A stretch of DNA of 64,000 nt from Streptomyces durmitorensis (GTDB taxonomy: Bacteria; Actinomycetota; Actinomycetes; Streptomycetales; Streptomycetaceae). Every line of letters begins with the position of its first letter. Positions within the stretch are counted from its first letter, which is position 1. Shown in pieces: positions 42,441-50,456 of this stretch. Where the stretch lies: assembly GCF_023498005.1 (NCBI RefSeq), contig NZ_CP097289.1, forward strand, positions 558,001-622,000, read 5' to 3'. The notes below the pieces were generated by a model. That model searched no databases. It was not told where the DNA came from and saw only the letters and a program-made list of their open reading frames with translations. The translations under genes and the position numbers were made by a program.

Positions 42441-42878
42441 TTCAACCGCTACGACCTGGGCAGCGCGCACCCGCTCGTCGGCAGCACCGCCCCCGACTTC
42501 CGCGCCGACCACGCACTGCGGCGTGCGGCGTGCGGCGTGCGGCGTGCGGCGTACGGCGTGCGGCGTGCGGCGTGCGGCGTGCGGCGTGCGGCCAAGAACT
42601 GGGGCGACCGCATCCGGTACACGGCAGGACCGGCGCGCGACGGCCTCGGATTCGCTGCCGTACTTGTGCGTCCCGACGGCGTCGTGGCCTGGGCGAGCGG
42701 TGAGGCCCTGGAACCGGACGCGTTCGAGCAGGCCGCCGCCCACTGGCTCGGCAGCCCGCAGAACCAGCCCGGAGCGCCGTGCCCCTGTCGGCTTCACCTC
42801 GGCGGGCCCGGCAAGGTCCTCAAGTTCAAGTGGGACGAACTCCATGCCCGGATCGGCGCGCCCATCGAAGATGACTAG
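42441..42878 (+). pseudogene. C-terminal relic of an FAD-dependent aromatic hydroxylase with 7-bp minisatellite
   Basis: FNRYDLGSAHPLVGSTAPDF and, after the repeat, NWGDRIRYTAGPARDGLGFA, then AVLVRPDGVVAWASGE and FEQAAAHWLG, match the thioredoxin-like C-terminal domain of PHBH-type polyketide/aromatic hydroxylases. The FAD-binding 400 residues are missing, and the segment between the two parts is replaced by the TGCGGCG repeat. Residues after about 42760 (ending LKFKWDELHARIGAPIEDD) are unrelated. The frame overlaps the TetR gene's stop. Non-functional as a hydroxylase. Confidence 0.65.
42517..42592. repeat. Tandem repeat, 7-bp unit TGCGGCG, about 10.9 copies
   Basis: Ten full units and a six-base partial unit follow one another without a break; only the sixth (TACGGCG) differs. 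The length is not a multiple of three per unit, so gain or loss of a unit shifts any frame. It lies inside the hydroxylase relic. Confidence 0.9.
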
Positions 42879-43510
42879 CCGACCTGCCCGGAGGCACCTG
42901 TCCCCCCGCCGCCCATCCCCGCCAGGTACTCGTCGACCAGCGCGATCTGCCGCTCGGCGGGGAAGTCCTGAGGCGCGAACAGCGCCTGGACGACAAGGCC
43001 GAGGACGAAGCTCTGGGCCGCCGCAGCGGTGTCATCGGCCCGTGGGCCGGGCGGTAGTTCGCCCAGCTCCTGGGCCTCGGCGATGTGCCGGGCCTTCCGC
43101 TCGCGCGCACGGCGGTAGCGCTCGGCGTGCTCCCGCGCCAGCTCCGGGTCGGCGAGCGCCACGTCCCAGGAGGCCACCCAGATCCGGTTGCTCGCCGCGC
43201 TCTCCGCGTCCAGCGGGAGGATGTCGAGCAGCGTCGCCCGCAGCATCACAAGGCCCGATGCCGCACCGGCCCGCTCCGCCGCCGGGCGCGGGCGGTCGGC
43301 CGAGCGCCGGTCAAGTACCTCCAGGGCGTGTCGCAGCAGGGCGCGCTTGCTGGGGAAGTAGTGCGTCAGCAGGCCGGTGGTGGCCCCCATCTCCGCGGCG
43401 ACCGCGCGCAAGGTAAGGCCGCCGAAGCCATGGGCGGCAAGGACTCGCCACACCGCCTGGGAGACCTCGGTCCTGCGGGCGTCATGGTCTGTACGGGCCG
43501 GGGGCGTCAT
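42875..43510 (-). CDS. TetR family transcriptional regulator
   Basis: 211 residues. The HTH is FGGLTLRAVAAEMGATTGLL and THYFPSKRALLRHALEVLD. The ligand domain resembles BetI-type repressors and ends in a Gly-rich tail. ATG 43510 has no ribosome site; a TACTCT hexamer ends seven bases upstream, so the mRNA may be leaderless. An imperfect operator-like palindrome at 43523-43544 covers its promoter. It may once have controlled the decayed hydroxylase or now the divergent GNAT. Confidence 0.88.
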   Translation of the reverse strand: MTPPARTDHDARRTEVSQAVWRVLAAHGFGGLTLRAVAAEMGATTGLLTHYFPSKRALLRHALEVLDRRSADRPRPAAERAGAASGLVMLRATLLDILPLDAESAASNRIWVASWDVALADPELAREHAERYRRARERKARHIAEAQELGELPPGPRADDTAAAAQSFVLGLVVQALFAPQDFPAERQIALVDEYLAGMGGGGTGASGQVG

Positions 43511-43522
43511 AGCCGTTAGAGT

Positions 43523-43544
43523 ACATACCCAACGTTCGTTACGT
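43523..43544. promoter_or_regulatory. Candidate TetR operator (imperfect palindrome centred on AACGTT)
   Basis: ACATACCCAAC (43523-43533) and GTTCGTTACGT (43534-43544) are inverted repeats matching at 8 of 11 positions, located between the divergent TetR and GNAT genes. Confidence 0.5.
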
Positions 43545-43604
43545 ACCTGGTGCGTGGCGCCCGACACCGCTCCCGCCCAGCCGGACAACCGCATAGGACC
43601 AGCC

Positions 43605-44162
43605 ATGTACGCCATACCGCTGACCGAGAATGCCGAGCTCCGCACGCTGGAGCCCTGGCAGGACGCCGAGTTCCTGGCCCACATCGACCGGGCCCGCTCC
43701 CACACCGACCCCTGGATCCCCTGGGCCTCCCGCTCCACCGATCTGGAGTCCGCCCACGCCACCCTCCAGAGCTACGCGGACAAGCAGGCCGCCGACGCCG
43801 GACGGATCTACGGGATCTGGCGGGACGGCGTCCTGCTCGGCGGCGTGATGTTCGTGCGGTTCGACGCGAAGTCCGGCACCTGCGAGATCGGCGTCTGGGC
43901 CGAACCGGCAGGCGAGGGGAACGGCTTGATCAGCGCCTCGGTCCGGCACTTGCTCGCGTACGCGTTCGGCGAGCGCGGCATGCACCGCGTCGAATGGTGG
44001 AACAGCGCGGGGAACGCCCGCAGCCGTGCCGTCGCGCAGCGGATGGGCATGCACCTGGACGGCACCTTGCGCGAGCAGTCCCTCTACAAGGGGGTCCGCC
44101 ATGACATGGAGATCTGGTCCCTGCTCGCGCACGAGTGGAGCGGCGAGCCGAAGTCCGCGTGA
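43605..44162 (+). CDS. RimJ/RimL-type GNAT acetyltransferase
   Basis: 185 residues, the typical length. Motifs include TCEIGVWAEPAGEGNGLISA (acetyl-CoA loop, here without the strict R/Q-x-x-G-x-G), HRVEWWNSAGNARSRAVAQR and a MGMHLDGTLREQSLYKG end that is diagnostic of RimJ/RimL proteins. It probably acetylates a protein N-terminus or a small amine. AGGA precedes ATG 43605. Confidence 0.88.
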   Translation: MYAIPLTENAELRTLEPWQDAEFLAHIDRARSHTDPWIPWASRSTDLESAHATLQSYADKQAADAGRIYGIWRDGVLLGGVMFVRFDAKSGTCEIGVWAEPAGEGNGLISASVRHLLAYAFGERGMHRVEWWNSAGNARSRAVAQRMGMHLDGTLREQSLYKGVRHDMEIWSLLAHEWSGEPKSA

Positions 44163-44219
44163 CGTGCCCGCCTCAGGGCGCGCGGCGGTCCTGCTTCAGG
44201 GGCGTACGCCGGTTGCGCC

Positions 44220-44840
44220 TCAGGCCGCGAGGCGTTCCGCCAGCAGCAGTACGCCGATCACGATCATGGCGGCGCCCGAGACGCGGGTGACCATGCGCGC
44301 GGCCTTGGGGCGTGCCCGCAGGATGGTGCGGGCCAGCACGCCGACGCAGAGGTAGATCGCGGCGCAGCTGAGCGTGTGGACCAGGCCGAGCGTGCCGATC
44401 TGGGCCGCCAGCGGCCAGCTGCCGTGCGGGGCGGTGAACTGCGGCAGCAGGGCAAGGAAGAGCAGCAGCGCCTTGGGGTTGAGGCCGCTGATGCCCACCC
44501 CCTTGAGGACCCGGGCCCCCGCCGCCCCGCTCTCCGCGTCCTGCGATCCGGTCCCGGCCACGGCGGGCCTGGCCAGCGTCGTGGCGCCGAGCCACACCAG
44601 GTAGAGCGCGCCGAGGACGGTCAGGGCGGTGAGGACGGACGGCGTCCGTGCCACGACCGCCGCCACCCCGGCGGCGACCACGGCGGTCAGCGCGACGTAG
44701 CCGAGCAGCAGACCGCTGACGGCCGGCACCACGGACCGGTCGCGGAGCCCGGCGTTGATCGCATAGGCCCAGTCCGCCCCCGGCACGAGGATGAGCAGGA
44801 CTGAGACCGCCCAGAAGGCGGTGATGGAGCTGACTGCCAC
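44220..44840 (-). CDS. LysE family amino-acid exporter
   Basis: 206 residues with six hydrophobic segments. LLILVPGADWAYAINAGLRD is the family N-terminal motif (GPD-type, here VPGAD), and GVGISGLNPKALLLFLALLP is the central NPK motif. It exports an amino acid or related compound. The start is GTG 44840. It is divergent from an Lrp-type gene that probably regulates it. Confidence 0.88.
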   Translation of the reverse strand: MAVSSITAFWAVSVLLILVPGADWAYAINAGLRDRSVVPAVSGLLLGYVALTAVVAAGVAAVVARTPSVLTALTVLGALYLVWLGATTLARPAVAGTGSQDAESGAAGARVLKGVGISGLNPKALLLFLALLPQFTAPHGSWPLAAQIGTLGLVHTLSCAAIYLCVGVLARTILRARPKAARMVTRVSGAAMIVIGVLLLAERLAA

Positions 44841-44951
44841 GACGTACTTCTCCCTCTCAAACAGGTTCTGAGTAGGAGATTAGTTCTGATACGCCCAAAG
44901 GTGTTTCCAAGTATTGCCAGCTGGGGCGGCCTTCGTGGCAGGATCTTCCTC

Positions 44952-45404
44952 ATGGACGATGTGGACCGGAAGATTCTTGCGGAGCTCCAGAACGACGGCC
45001 GTCTGACGGTCACGGAACTGGCGGCCCGCGTGCGGCTCAGCCTCTCTCCCTGCCACCGTCGGCTGCGCGAGCTCGAACGCAGCGGGGCCATCCGCGGCTA
45101 CCGCGCGATCCTGGACGCGCGCGCCGTGGGCCTGAGCTTCGAGGCGCTGGTCTTCGTCACCATGCGCCAGGAGGACCGCGACACGGTCTCCGCCTTCGAG
45201 CAGGCGCTCACCGAGATCCCCGAGATCCTGCAGGCCGAGCGCCTGTTCGGGGATCCGGACTATCTCGTACGCATCGTCAGCAGGGACCTGCCCGCCTTCC
45301 AGCGGCTCTACGACGACAAGCTCGCCACTCTGCCGGGCGTGCAGCGCCTGAGCTCCACGCTCGTCATGAAACACGTGGTGAACGAGGGCGCCCTGCCCCT
45401 GTGA
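44952..45404 (+). CDS. Lrp/AsnC family transcriptional regulator
   Basis: 150 residues. The HTH is LDRKILAELQ-like (VDRKILAELQNDGRLTVTEL, then AARVRLSLSPCHRRLRELE), and the RAM effector domain includes LFGDPDYLVRIVSRDL and VQRLSSTLVMKHV. It senses an amino acid and binds as an oligomer. It is divergent from the LysE exporter (111-base spacer), the classic exporter/regulator pairing. ATG 44952 has AGGA about nine bases upstream. Confidence 0.9.
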   Translation: MDDVDRKILAELQNDGRLTVTELAARVRLSLSPCHRRLRELERSGAIRGYRAILDARAVGLSFEALVFVTMRQEDRDTVSAFEQALTEIPEILQAERLFGDPDYLVRIVSRDLPAFQRLYDDKLATLPGVQRLSSTLVMKHVVNEGALPL

Positions 45405-45559
45405 ACGTCAGCGGCGTCCCAGGGTCACGGCTCTGCATGGCCCCACCCTCCCGCCCGCGGCGGGTCACGTCTTGGACCAATGTTCCCCGCTGCTGGATGT
45501 CGAGCTTGCTGTCGTGTTCGCCGTCGTGTTCGCCGTCGTGCCCATCATCGTGCTCGTCT

Positions 45560-46387
45560 TCACCGGTGGCTGGCGCCCGCCGTGTCCGTGTCCGGCGGCG
45601 GGCCCAGCGCGCCCGGCGTGCAGCCCGCGAAGGCCAGTACGTCGCGGTGCAGATGGGACTGGTCGACGTACCCGCACGCCACGGCGACCTCGGCGGCGCC
45701 CCGGCCCGCCGAAAGCCCTCGTACGGCGCGGTCGAACCGTACGAGCATCGCGGCGCGCTTGGGCGTCAGGCCCACCTGGGCGGTGAACCTCGACCACAGC
45801 CGCTTGCGGCTCCACCCGCACGACAGCGCCAGGTCACCGACCCGCACCTGGCCCCGGCGGGAGACGATGTGCTCCCAGCTGGCGACGACCTCCGGATCCA
45901 TCGACCGCGCCGACGCCTGGCGCCGCGTCAGGAACTCGTCCATCAGCGCGAAGCGGCCTTCCCACCCCTTCGCCGCGGTCAACTGCTCGCGGAGCCGGGG
46001 CTCATGGCGCCACAGCTCGTCGAGGCCGATCACGAGGCCGTTCAGATCGGAGAGCGAGACGCCCAGCAACGAGTAGGCGCTCACCGGCGACATGCGCAGC
46101 TCCACGCAGTCCACGCGCTCCCCGCGGATGCGGACTTCGCCCGGGGCGAGCCCGGCGGCAAGGCTCCTCAGCGCCCTGCTGCCGCTGGTGTTGTCGACGG
46201 CCAGGGCGTCGTCGCCCAGTTCGATCACGACCGTCACGATCGGCTGGGGGATGACCCGCATGTCCAGTCCGGCCGCCGCCCGGTCGCGGAATCCGGCCAC
46301 CACCACGCCGTTGAACGGCGACGGGCGGCTCGGGCACGCGACCTCCCACCCGCGCAGGCGGTCGCCCTCGTACTGAACCGGGTCCAC
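45560..46387 (-). CDS. AraC family transcriptional regulator
   Basis: 275 residues. An N-terminal cupin-like sensor (about 1-150) precedes two HTH units: RVGDLALSCGWSRKRLWSRF and GAAEVAVACGYVDQSHLHRD. The start is GTG 46387, supported by homology from the first residues. It lies downstream of and on the same strand as the galactonate dehydratase gene (84-base gap). Whether it controls that operon is unknown. Confidence 0.85.
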   Translation of the reverse strand: MDPVQYEGDRLRGWEVACPSRPSPFNGVVVAGFRDRAAAGLDMRVIPQPIVTVVIELGDDALAVDNTSGSRALRSLAAGLAPGEVRIRGERVDCVELRMSPVSAYSLLGVSLSDLNGLVIGLDELWRHEPRLREQLTAAKGWEGRFALMDEFLTRRQASARSMDPEVVASWEHIVSRRGQVRVGDLALSCGWSRKRLWSRFTAQVGLTPKRAAMLVRFDRAVRGLSAGRGAAEVAVACGYVDQSHLHRDVLAFAGCTPGALGPPPDTDTAGASHR

Positions 46388-46471
46388 ACCTCACAAGCTA
46401 CCGGCTCGCCCTCCGCGGCGCGGCCGTCGTCCGTGCCGCCCTCACCTCCCCCACTCCCCTCACCACTCGGC

Positions 46472-47617
46472 TCACCACTCGGCGAACGAACCGTCCTCGT
46501 GCCGCCACACCGGGTTGTGCCAGTCCGCCTGGCTGTCGTCGGCCGCGCGCACCGCCTTCTCGTCGATGTCGATGCCGAGCCCCGGTCCGGTCGGGCGCAG
46601 CAGATGGCCCTGGTGGAAGCGGAACACTTCGGTGTCGGCGAGGTAGGACAGGACGTCCGCGCCGGTGTTGTAGTGGATGCCGATCGACTGTTCCTGGATC
46701 AGGAAGTTGGGGACGCTGACCGCGATCTGCAGGCTCGCGGCCAGCGAGACGGGGCCCAAGGGGCAGTGCGGGGCGATGAGGGTGTCGAAGGTCTCGGCGA
46801 GCGAGGCGATGCGGCGGACCTCGGAGATGCCGCCCGCGTGGGACAGGTCGGGCTGCAGGACCGCCACACCGGCCTGGAGGACGGGCAGCACGTCCTGCCG
46901 CGAGAACAGGCGCTCGCCGGTGGCGATCGGCACGGGCGATGAGGCGACCAGGGCGGGCAGCAAGTGGTCGTACTCGGGCAGGATCGGTTCCTCGACGAAC
47001 ATGGGCGCGAGCGGCGCCAGGTGGGGCAGCAGCCGGCGGGCGTTCGCGGCATGGAAGCGGCCGTGGAAGTCGAGCGCGAAGTCCCGTTCCGGGCCCAGGA
47101 CTTCGCGGGCCGCGGTGGCGCGGTCGACGATCTCGTCGATGTCCGCGACGGTGGCAAGGCGGTTCATGCGGCCGCTCGCGTTCATCTTGACCGCGGTGAA
47201 GCCCGCCTCGACCTGGGCCGCCACCTGATCGGTGATGTGTGCGGGGGTGTCACCGCCCACCCAGCTGTAGGCGCGGACCCGGTCACGGACCGGACCGCCG
47301 AGAAGCACGTGCACCGGCACGCCGAGCCGCTTGCCCGCGATGTCCCACAGCGCCTGGTCGAGCCCGGCCACCGCGCTGGAGAGGACCGGGCCGCCCCGGT
47401 AGAAGGAACCCTTCGTCATCACCTGCCAGTGGTCCTCGATGCCCGACGGGTCCTTGCCGATGAGGAGTTCGGCCAGCTCGCCGACGGCCGTACGGACCGT
47501 GGCCGCGCGCCCCTCGACCACCGGCTCGCCCCAGCCGACCACTCCCTCGTCGGTCTCCACGCGGCACAGCAGCCAGCGGGGCGGCACGGAGAACGTCTCG
47601 ATACGGGTGATCTTCAT
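46472..47617 (-). CDS. dgoD: D-galactonate dehydratase-like enolase-superfamily enzyme
   Basis: 381 residues, equal to the DgoD family length. Mandelate racemase/enolase-superfamily residues are present: FTAVKMNASG, LDFHGRFH, FVEEPILPEY, IATGERLFSR and PHCPLGPVSLAASLQIAVSV. It dehydrates D-galactonate (or a close aldonate) to the 2-keto-3-deoxy acid, with Mg2+. GGAGG precedes ATG 47617. The upstream SDR gene may supply the aldonate by oxidising the sugar. Other aldonate dehydratases of this superfamily remain possible. Confidence 0.85.
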   Translation of the reverse strand: MKITRIETFSVPPRWLLCRVETDEGVVGWGEPVVEGRAATVRTAVGELAELLIGKDPSGIEDHWQVMTKGSFYRGGPVLSSAVAGLDQALWDIAGKRLGVPVHVLLGGPVRDRVRAYSWVGGDTPAHITDQVAAQVEAGFTAVKMNASGRMNRLATVADIDEIVDRATAAREVLGPERDFALDFHGRFHAANARRLLPHLAPLAPMFVEEPILPEYDHLLPALVASSPVPIATGERLFSRQDVLPVLQAGVAVLQPDLSHAGGISEVRRIASLAETFDTLIAPHCPLGPVSLAASLQIAVSVPNFLIQEQSIGIHYNTGADVLSYLADTEVFRFHQGHLLRPTGPGLGIDIDEKAVRAADDSQADWHNPVWRHEDGSFAEW

Positions 47618-47693
47618 CAGGTGAACCTCCTTGAGCGACAAGGCAGATGGCCGACGGCGGCGGGCAAAGGGGGCGGCGGGGCAGCGGGTTCGC

Positions 47694-48470
47694 TCAGGCG
47701 GACGTCTTGTACACGCTCCAGCCGCCGTCCACCACGAGACTGGCCCCGGTGACGAAGGACGCGTCGTCGCTCAGCAGGAACGCGGCGCTCGCCGCGACCT
47801 CGTCCGGGCGGCCGAGGCGGCCCGCGGGCGTCTGCTCGATGCTGCGCGCCCGGTCCTCCTCACCGATCGCGTCCCAGGCCCGGGTCAGGATGGGCCCCGG
47901 CAGAAGGGCGTTGACCCGTACGACGGGTGCGTACTCCACCGCGAGCTGGCGCGCCAGGCCGGTCAGGCCCGCCTTCGCCGCCGCGTAGGCGGGGCGTCCG
48001 GGCAGCCCCATGACAGCGTGCACGGACGAGACCAGGACCACCGCGCCGCGCGTGGCGCGCAGGTCGTCGAGGCAGGCCCGTACGCCGAGGAAGGCGCCGG
48101 TCAGCATGACCGACAACTGCCGGTTCCAGTCCTCCGGTTCGATGACGTCGGCCGCGCCGCCGCGCACGGTGTAGGCATTGCTGAGCAAGCCGGTCACCGG
48201 GCCGAAGCGGGCGCGGGCGACCGCCACCGCCCGCGCCCACGAATCTTCCTCGGCCACGTCACACGGCTCGAAGACCGCACGCCCGCCGTCCTTGCGGATG
48301 GCGTGCGCGGTGCGCTCGCCCTCCGCGGCATCCACATCGGCGATCACCACCCCGGCCCCTTCGGCCGCGACCCGCCGGGCCGTCGCCGCACCGATCCCCT
48401 GGGCTCCCCCACTGACCACCACACAACGACCGACGAACCGCCGAGACGAACCTGACGACTGAGCACTCAC
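47694..48470 (-). CDS. SDR family oxidoreductase (probable sugar dehydrogenase)
   Basis: 258 residues with a classical SDR layout. The cofactor motif is VVSGGAQGIGAATARRV, the NAG-like motif is LLSNAYTVRGG, catalytic Ser/Tyr/Lys are in VLVSSVHAVMG and PAYAAAKAGL, and the C-terminal substrate region is LLPGPILTRAW. GTG 48470 has GGAG eight bases upstream. It is followed 76 bases later by the galactonate dehydratase gene on the same strand, so an aldose 1-dehydrogenase role is inferred. Confidence 0.85.
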   Translation of the reverse strand: MSAQSSGSSRRFVGRCVVVSGGAQGIGAATARRVAAEGAGVVIADVDAAEGERTAHAIRKDGGRAVFEPCDVAEEDSWARAVAVARARFGPVTGLLSNAYTVRGGAADVIEPEDWNRQLSVMLTGAFLGVRACLDDLRATRGAVVLVSSVHAVMGLPGRPAYAAAKAGLTGLARQLAVEYAPVVRVNALLPGPILTRAWDAIGEEDRARSIEQTPAGRLGRPDEVAASAAFLLSDDASFVTGASLVVDGGWSVYKTSA

Positions 48471-48884
48471 AGGCAACTCCAGCCTTTCGCACCGGCACAC
48501 ACGGCAGCGGGCATTCCCCACCCACGCCATTAACCACCACCCGGCACCCTGCCGCCAACACCCCCTCCGGCCCCTCCACCGAGCGAAAGCCGGTGGACGT
48601 GTCCGTGGCCGTGCCGTGTGGCCGACGATCAACTGATGGAACGACGCATCGATCTCGACCGGGCGGCCGCTCACTTGGCGTGACGCGGCTGCGGCTTGGC
48701 CGTGGCGGCTGGAGCAGGACCGTTCACGGGTGGAGGATCCCGACTCCGTCGGCATCTGCATCGCCGGACCCCCAAGAGTTCGGGGAACTCCTCGACGGCT
48801 ATGTACTCCGAGCGTTCGGTACGCCGTCGGCGGAGACCTCCAGTTGAGTCTCGGCATGCCACTGAGGCTGTCTACGCTGCTCGC
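48471..48884. other. Intergenic region, nothing recognised
   Basis: 414 bases between divergent genes. Some frames are open, but none has a ribosome site with family-like sequence. Presumably promoters for the SDR operon and the SMI1-type gene. Confidence 0.4.
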
Positions 48885-49319
48885 ATGTGGAGAGAGGTCG
48901 CAGGCGAGGCATTTTCCGGGGCCGGGTTCAGTGCGCCGGTCGACTCGGCGGGTGTGGCCGATGCCGAGCGACGGCTGGGGTGTTCTCTGCCGTCCGGGCT
49001 CGTGAGCCTGTTGCACGAGACCGACGGCATCGTGGGGCACTACGGCGTGGATACGGTCTGGCCCCTGGAGCGGATCGTCGAGGAGAATCTTCTCTTCTGG
49101 TCCGACAGCTCCTTTGCCGACCTGTACATGCCTTTCGACGCTCTCCTCTTCTTCGGTGACAACGGAGGCGGCGATCAGTTCGCTCTCGTCCGGAAGCCTC
49201 CGCGAGCTGACGTCTTCGTATGGGAGCACGAGAACGACAGCCGCCGCTGGGTCGCCCGGGACCTGGAGGACCACCTCCGTCGGTCACTCGCGGGGGACGG
49301 AGACGACTGGTACCAGTAG
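48885..49319 (+). CDS. SMI1/KNR4 family protein
   Basis: 144 residues with SMI1/KNR4 (SUKH) features: VADAERRLGCSLPSGLVSLL, a mid W-P-LERIVEEN segment, LLFFGDNGGGDQFAL and a C-terminal VFVWEHENDSRRWVARDLED. Such proteins are often immunity proteins for polymorphic toxins, but no toxin gene is adjacent. ATG 48885 is chosen by where homology starts; no clear ribosome site. Confidence 0.82.
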   Translation: MWREVAGEAFSGAGFSAPVDSAGVADAERRLGCSLPSGLVSLLHETDGIVGHYGVDTVWPLERIVEENLLFWSDSSFADLYMPFDALLFFGDNGGGDQFALVRKPPRADVFVWEHENDSRRWVARDLEDHLRRSLAGDGDDWYQ

Positions 49320-49350
49320 CAGTTGAAGCGGCGCCGACAGCGTTCCGCCA

Positions 49351-49545
49351 TTGCTGATCGCGCAGAGCGCCCGCTGCTCTTCCTGGACGTGGATGCGTGA
49401 TGCCAACAGGGTCATAGCTCCGCACTGGGTGTCGACGCCCCATCGGGGCCCGGCCCTCCTCCACCGCGCCGATTCCGAGACCAGCCTCACGGAAACCGAC
49501 TCTGCCGTACTCGATGACTGGCTGGGCGGTGCCTATGACGGCTGA
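49351..49545 (+). pseudogene. Relic of a HAD-family hydrolase
   Basis: RPLLFLDVDA (49368-49397) has the HAD motif I start (normally LFLDVDG). It runs, through a frame change near 49390-49396, into WMRDANRVIAPHWV and then RGPALLHRADSETSLTETDS, which resemble the middle and C-terminal parts of a common Streptomyces HAD protein. Two internal deletions are implied. No functional product is expected. Confidence 0.5.
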
Positions 49546-49892
49546 CGTGAGGGGCTACGCGTACGCGCGGCGGCACCACGCCACGCGCGCGTGGGCCACG
49601 GTCAGTACTGCCATCACGCACGTGGCCGCCGGCGCTGGCCGAGTTGAGCCACGTGAACGCCTGGGTGAGAGCGGCCCGGTGCACGGATGCCGCAGTCAGC
49701 AGCGAGGACAGCACCAGGATCGGGGCCCGGCAGGCCGAGCCTAGGCTCAGCGGATGGGCGGCGTCCAGGCGGTCTGGCGTTGCGCTCAGACGCCGGGCGC
49801 CGGGCGCCGGAACGGGAGGGTGGCGGGCCGGAGCGAAGGTGCGGACCATGACCGGCGGGCGGCAGGCGGCAGGCGGCAGGCGGCAGACCGGC
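49546..49892. other. Intergenic region, no supported gene; short heptamer repeat
   Basis: 347 bases. Frames on both strands are open but unlike known proteins and lack ribosome sites. The end holds GGCGGCA four times in tandem (49858-49885). Possibly more gene debris next to the HAD relic. Confidence 0.4.
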
Positions 49893-50351
49893 CTAGGCCG
49901 ACGCCTCGGCACAGGCCGTCACATGTACATTGCGCGCCTCGATGAGCCTCCGCATGTACCGGCCAAGGGCAATCGCCTCCACGCCCGCTCCCAACAGGCC
50001 GAACGGCGCCGCGAATTCGACCACGTCACGCATCACCGTGCCCCCGCGCCCGTCCGGCGCGAAGCAGTGCGTGTGGTGCCACCGCTTGAACGGCCCGGCC
50101 ACCTGCTCGTCCACGAACCTTCCGGGCCGCTCGTACGCGCTGATGCGCGACGTCATCCGCCACCGCATGCCGAAGTGCCGAGCCTCCCAGGTCACGGTGT
50201 CACCGAGCGCCATACGTCCCGCCCGGATGCCGCCGACGATCCGCTCGCCGGAGCGGGCCATGGACGCGGTGTGCAGATCCACGTCCAACGACAGGTCGAA
50301 GACGGTCGCCGGAGACGCGGCGATGTGCGTGACGGTCTCGAAACACTTCAT
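49893..50351 (-). CDS. SRPBCC family protein (polyketide cyclase/dehydrase-like)
   Basis: 152 residues with the START-like fold: CFETVTHIAASPATVFDLSL at the N-terminus, then WEARHFGMRWRMTSRISAYE, FVDEQVAGPFKRWHHTHCF and a C-terminal helix. It binds a hydrophobic ligand. No catalytic role can be fixed. ATG 50351 begins the family-like sequence. TAG is the stop, 8 bases from the GGCGGCA repeat. Confidence 0.82.
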   Translation of the reverse strand: MKCFETVTHIAASPATVFDLSLDVDLHTASMARSGERIVGGIRAGRMALGDTVTWEARHFGMRWRMTSRISAYERPGRFVDEQVAGPFKRWHHTHCFAPDGRGGTVMRDVVEFAAPFGLLGAGVEAIALGRYMRRLIEARNVHVTACAEASA

Positions 50352-50456
50352 ACCGGGATGCTCGCACGAGCGCCCGATCGAGGAATCACCGGCTGCGTCG
50401 CGGGTGGGCGGCTGACCTGGGCGAGGCAATGACCCCTGCGTTGCCGCTCCTCCTCC

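Noticed and set aside
45511..45540. GTCGTGTTCGCC direct repeats giving a hydrophobic plus-strand frame (possible small membrane protein)
   Set aside because: No ribosome site or convincing start. The sequence overlaps the 3' side of the AraC gene and looks like simple-sequence drift.
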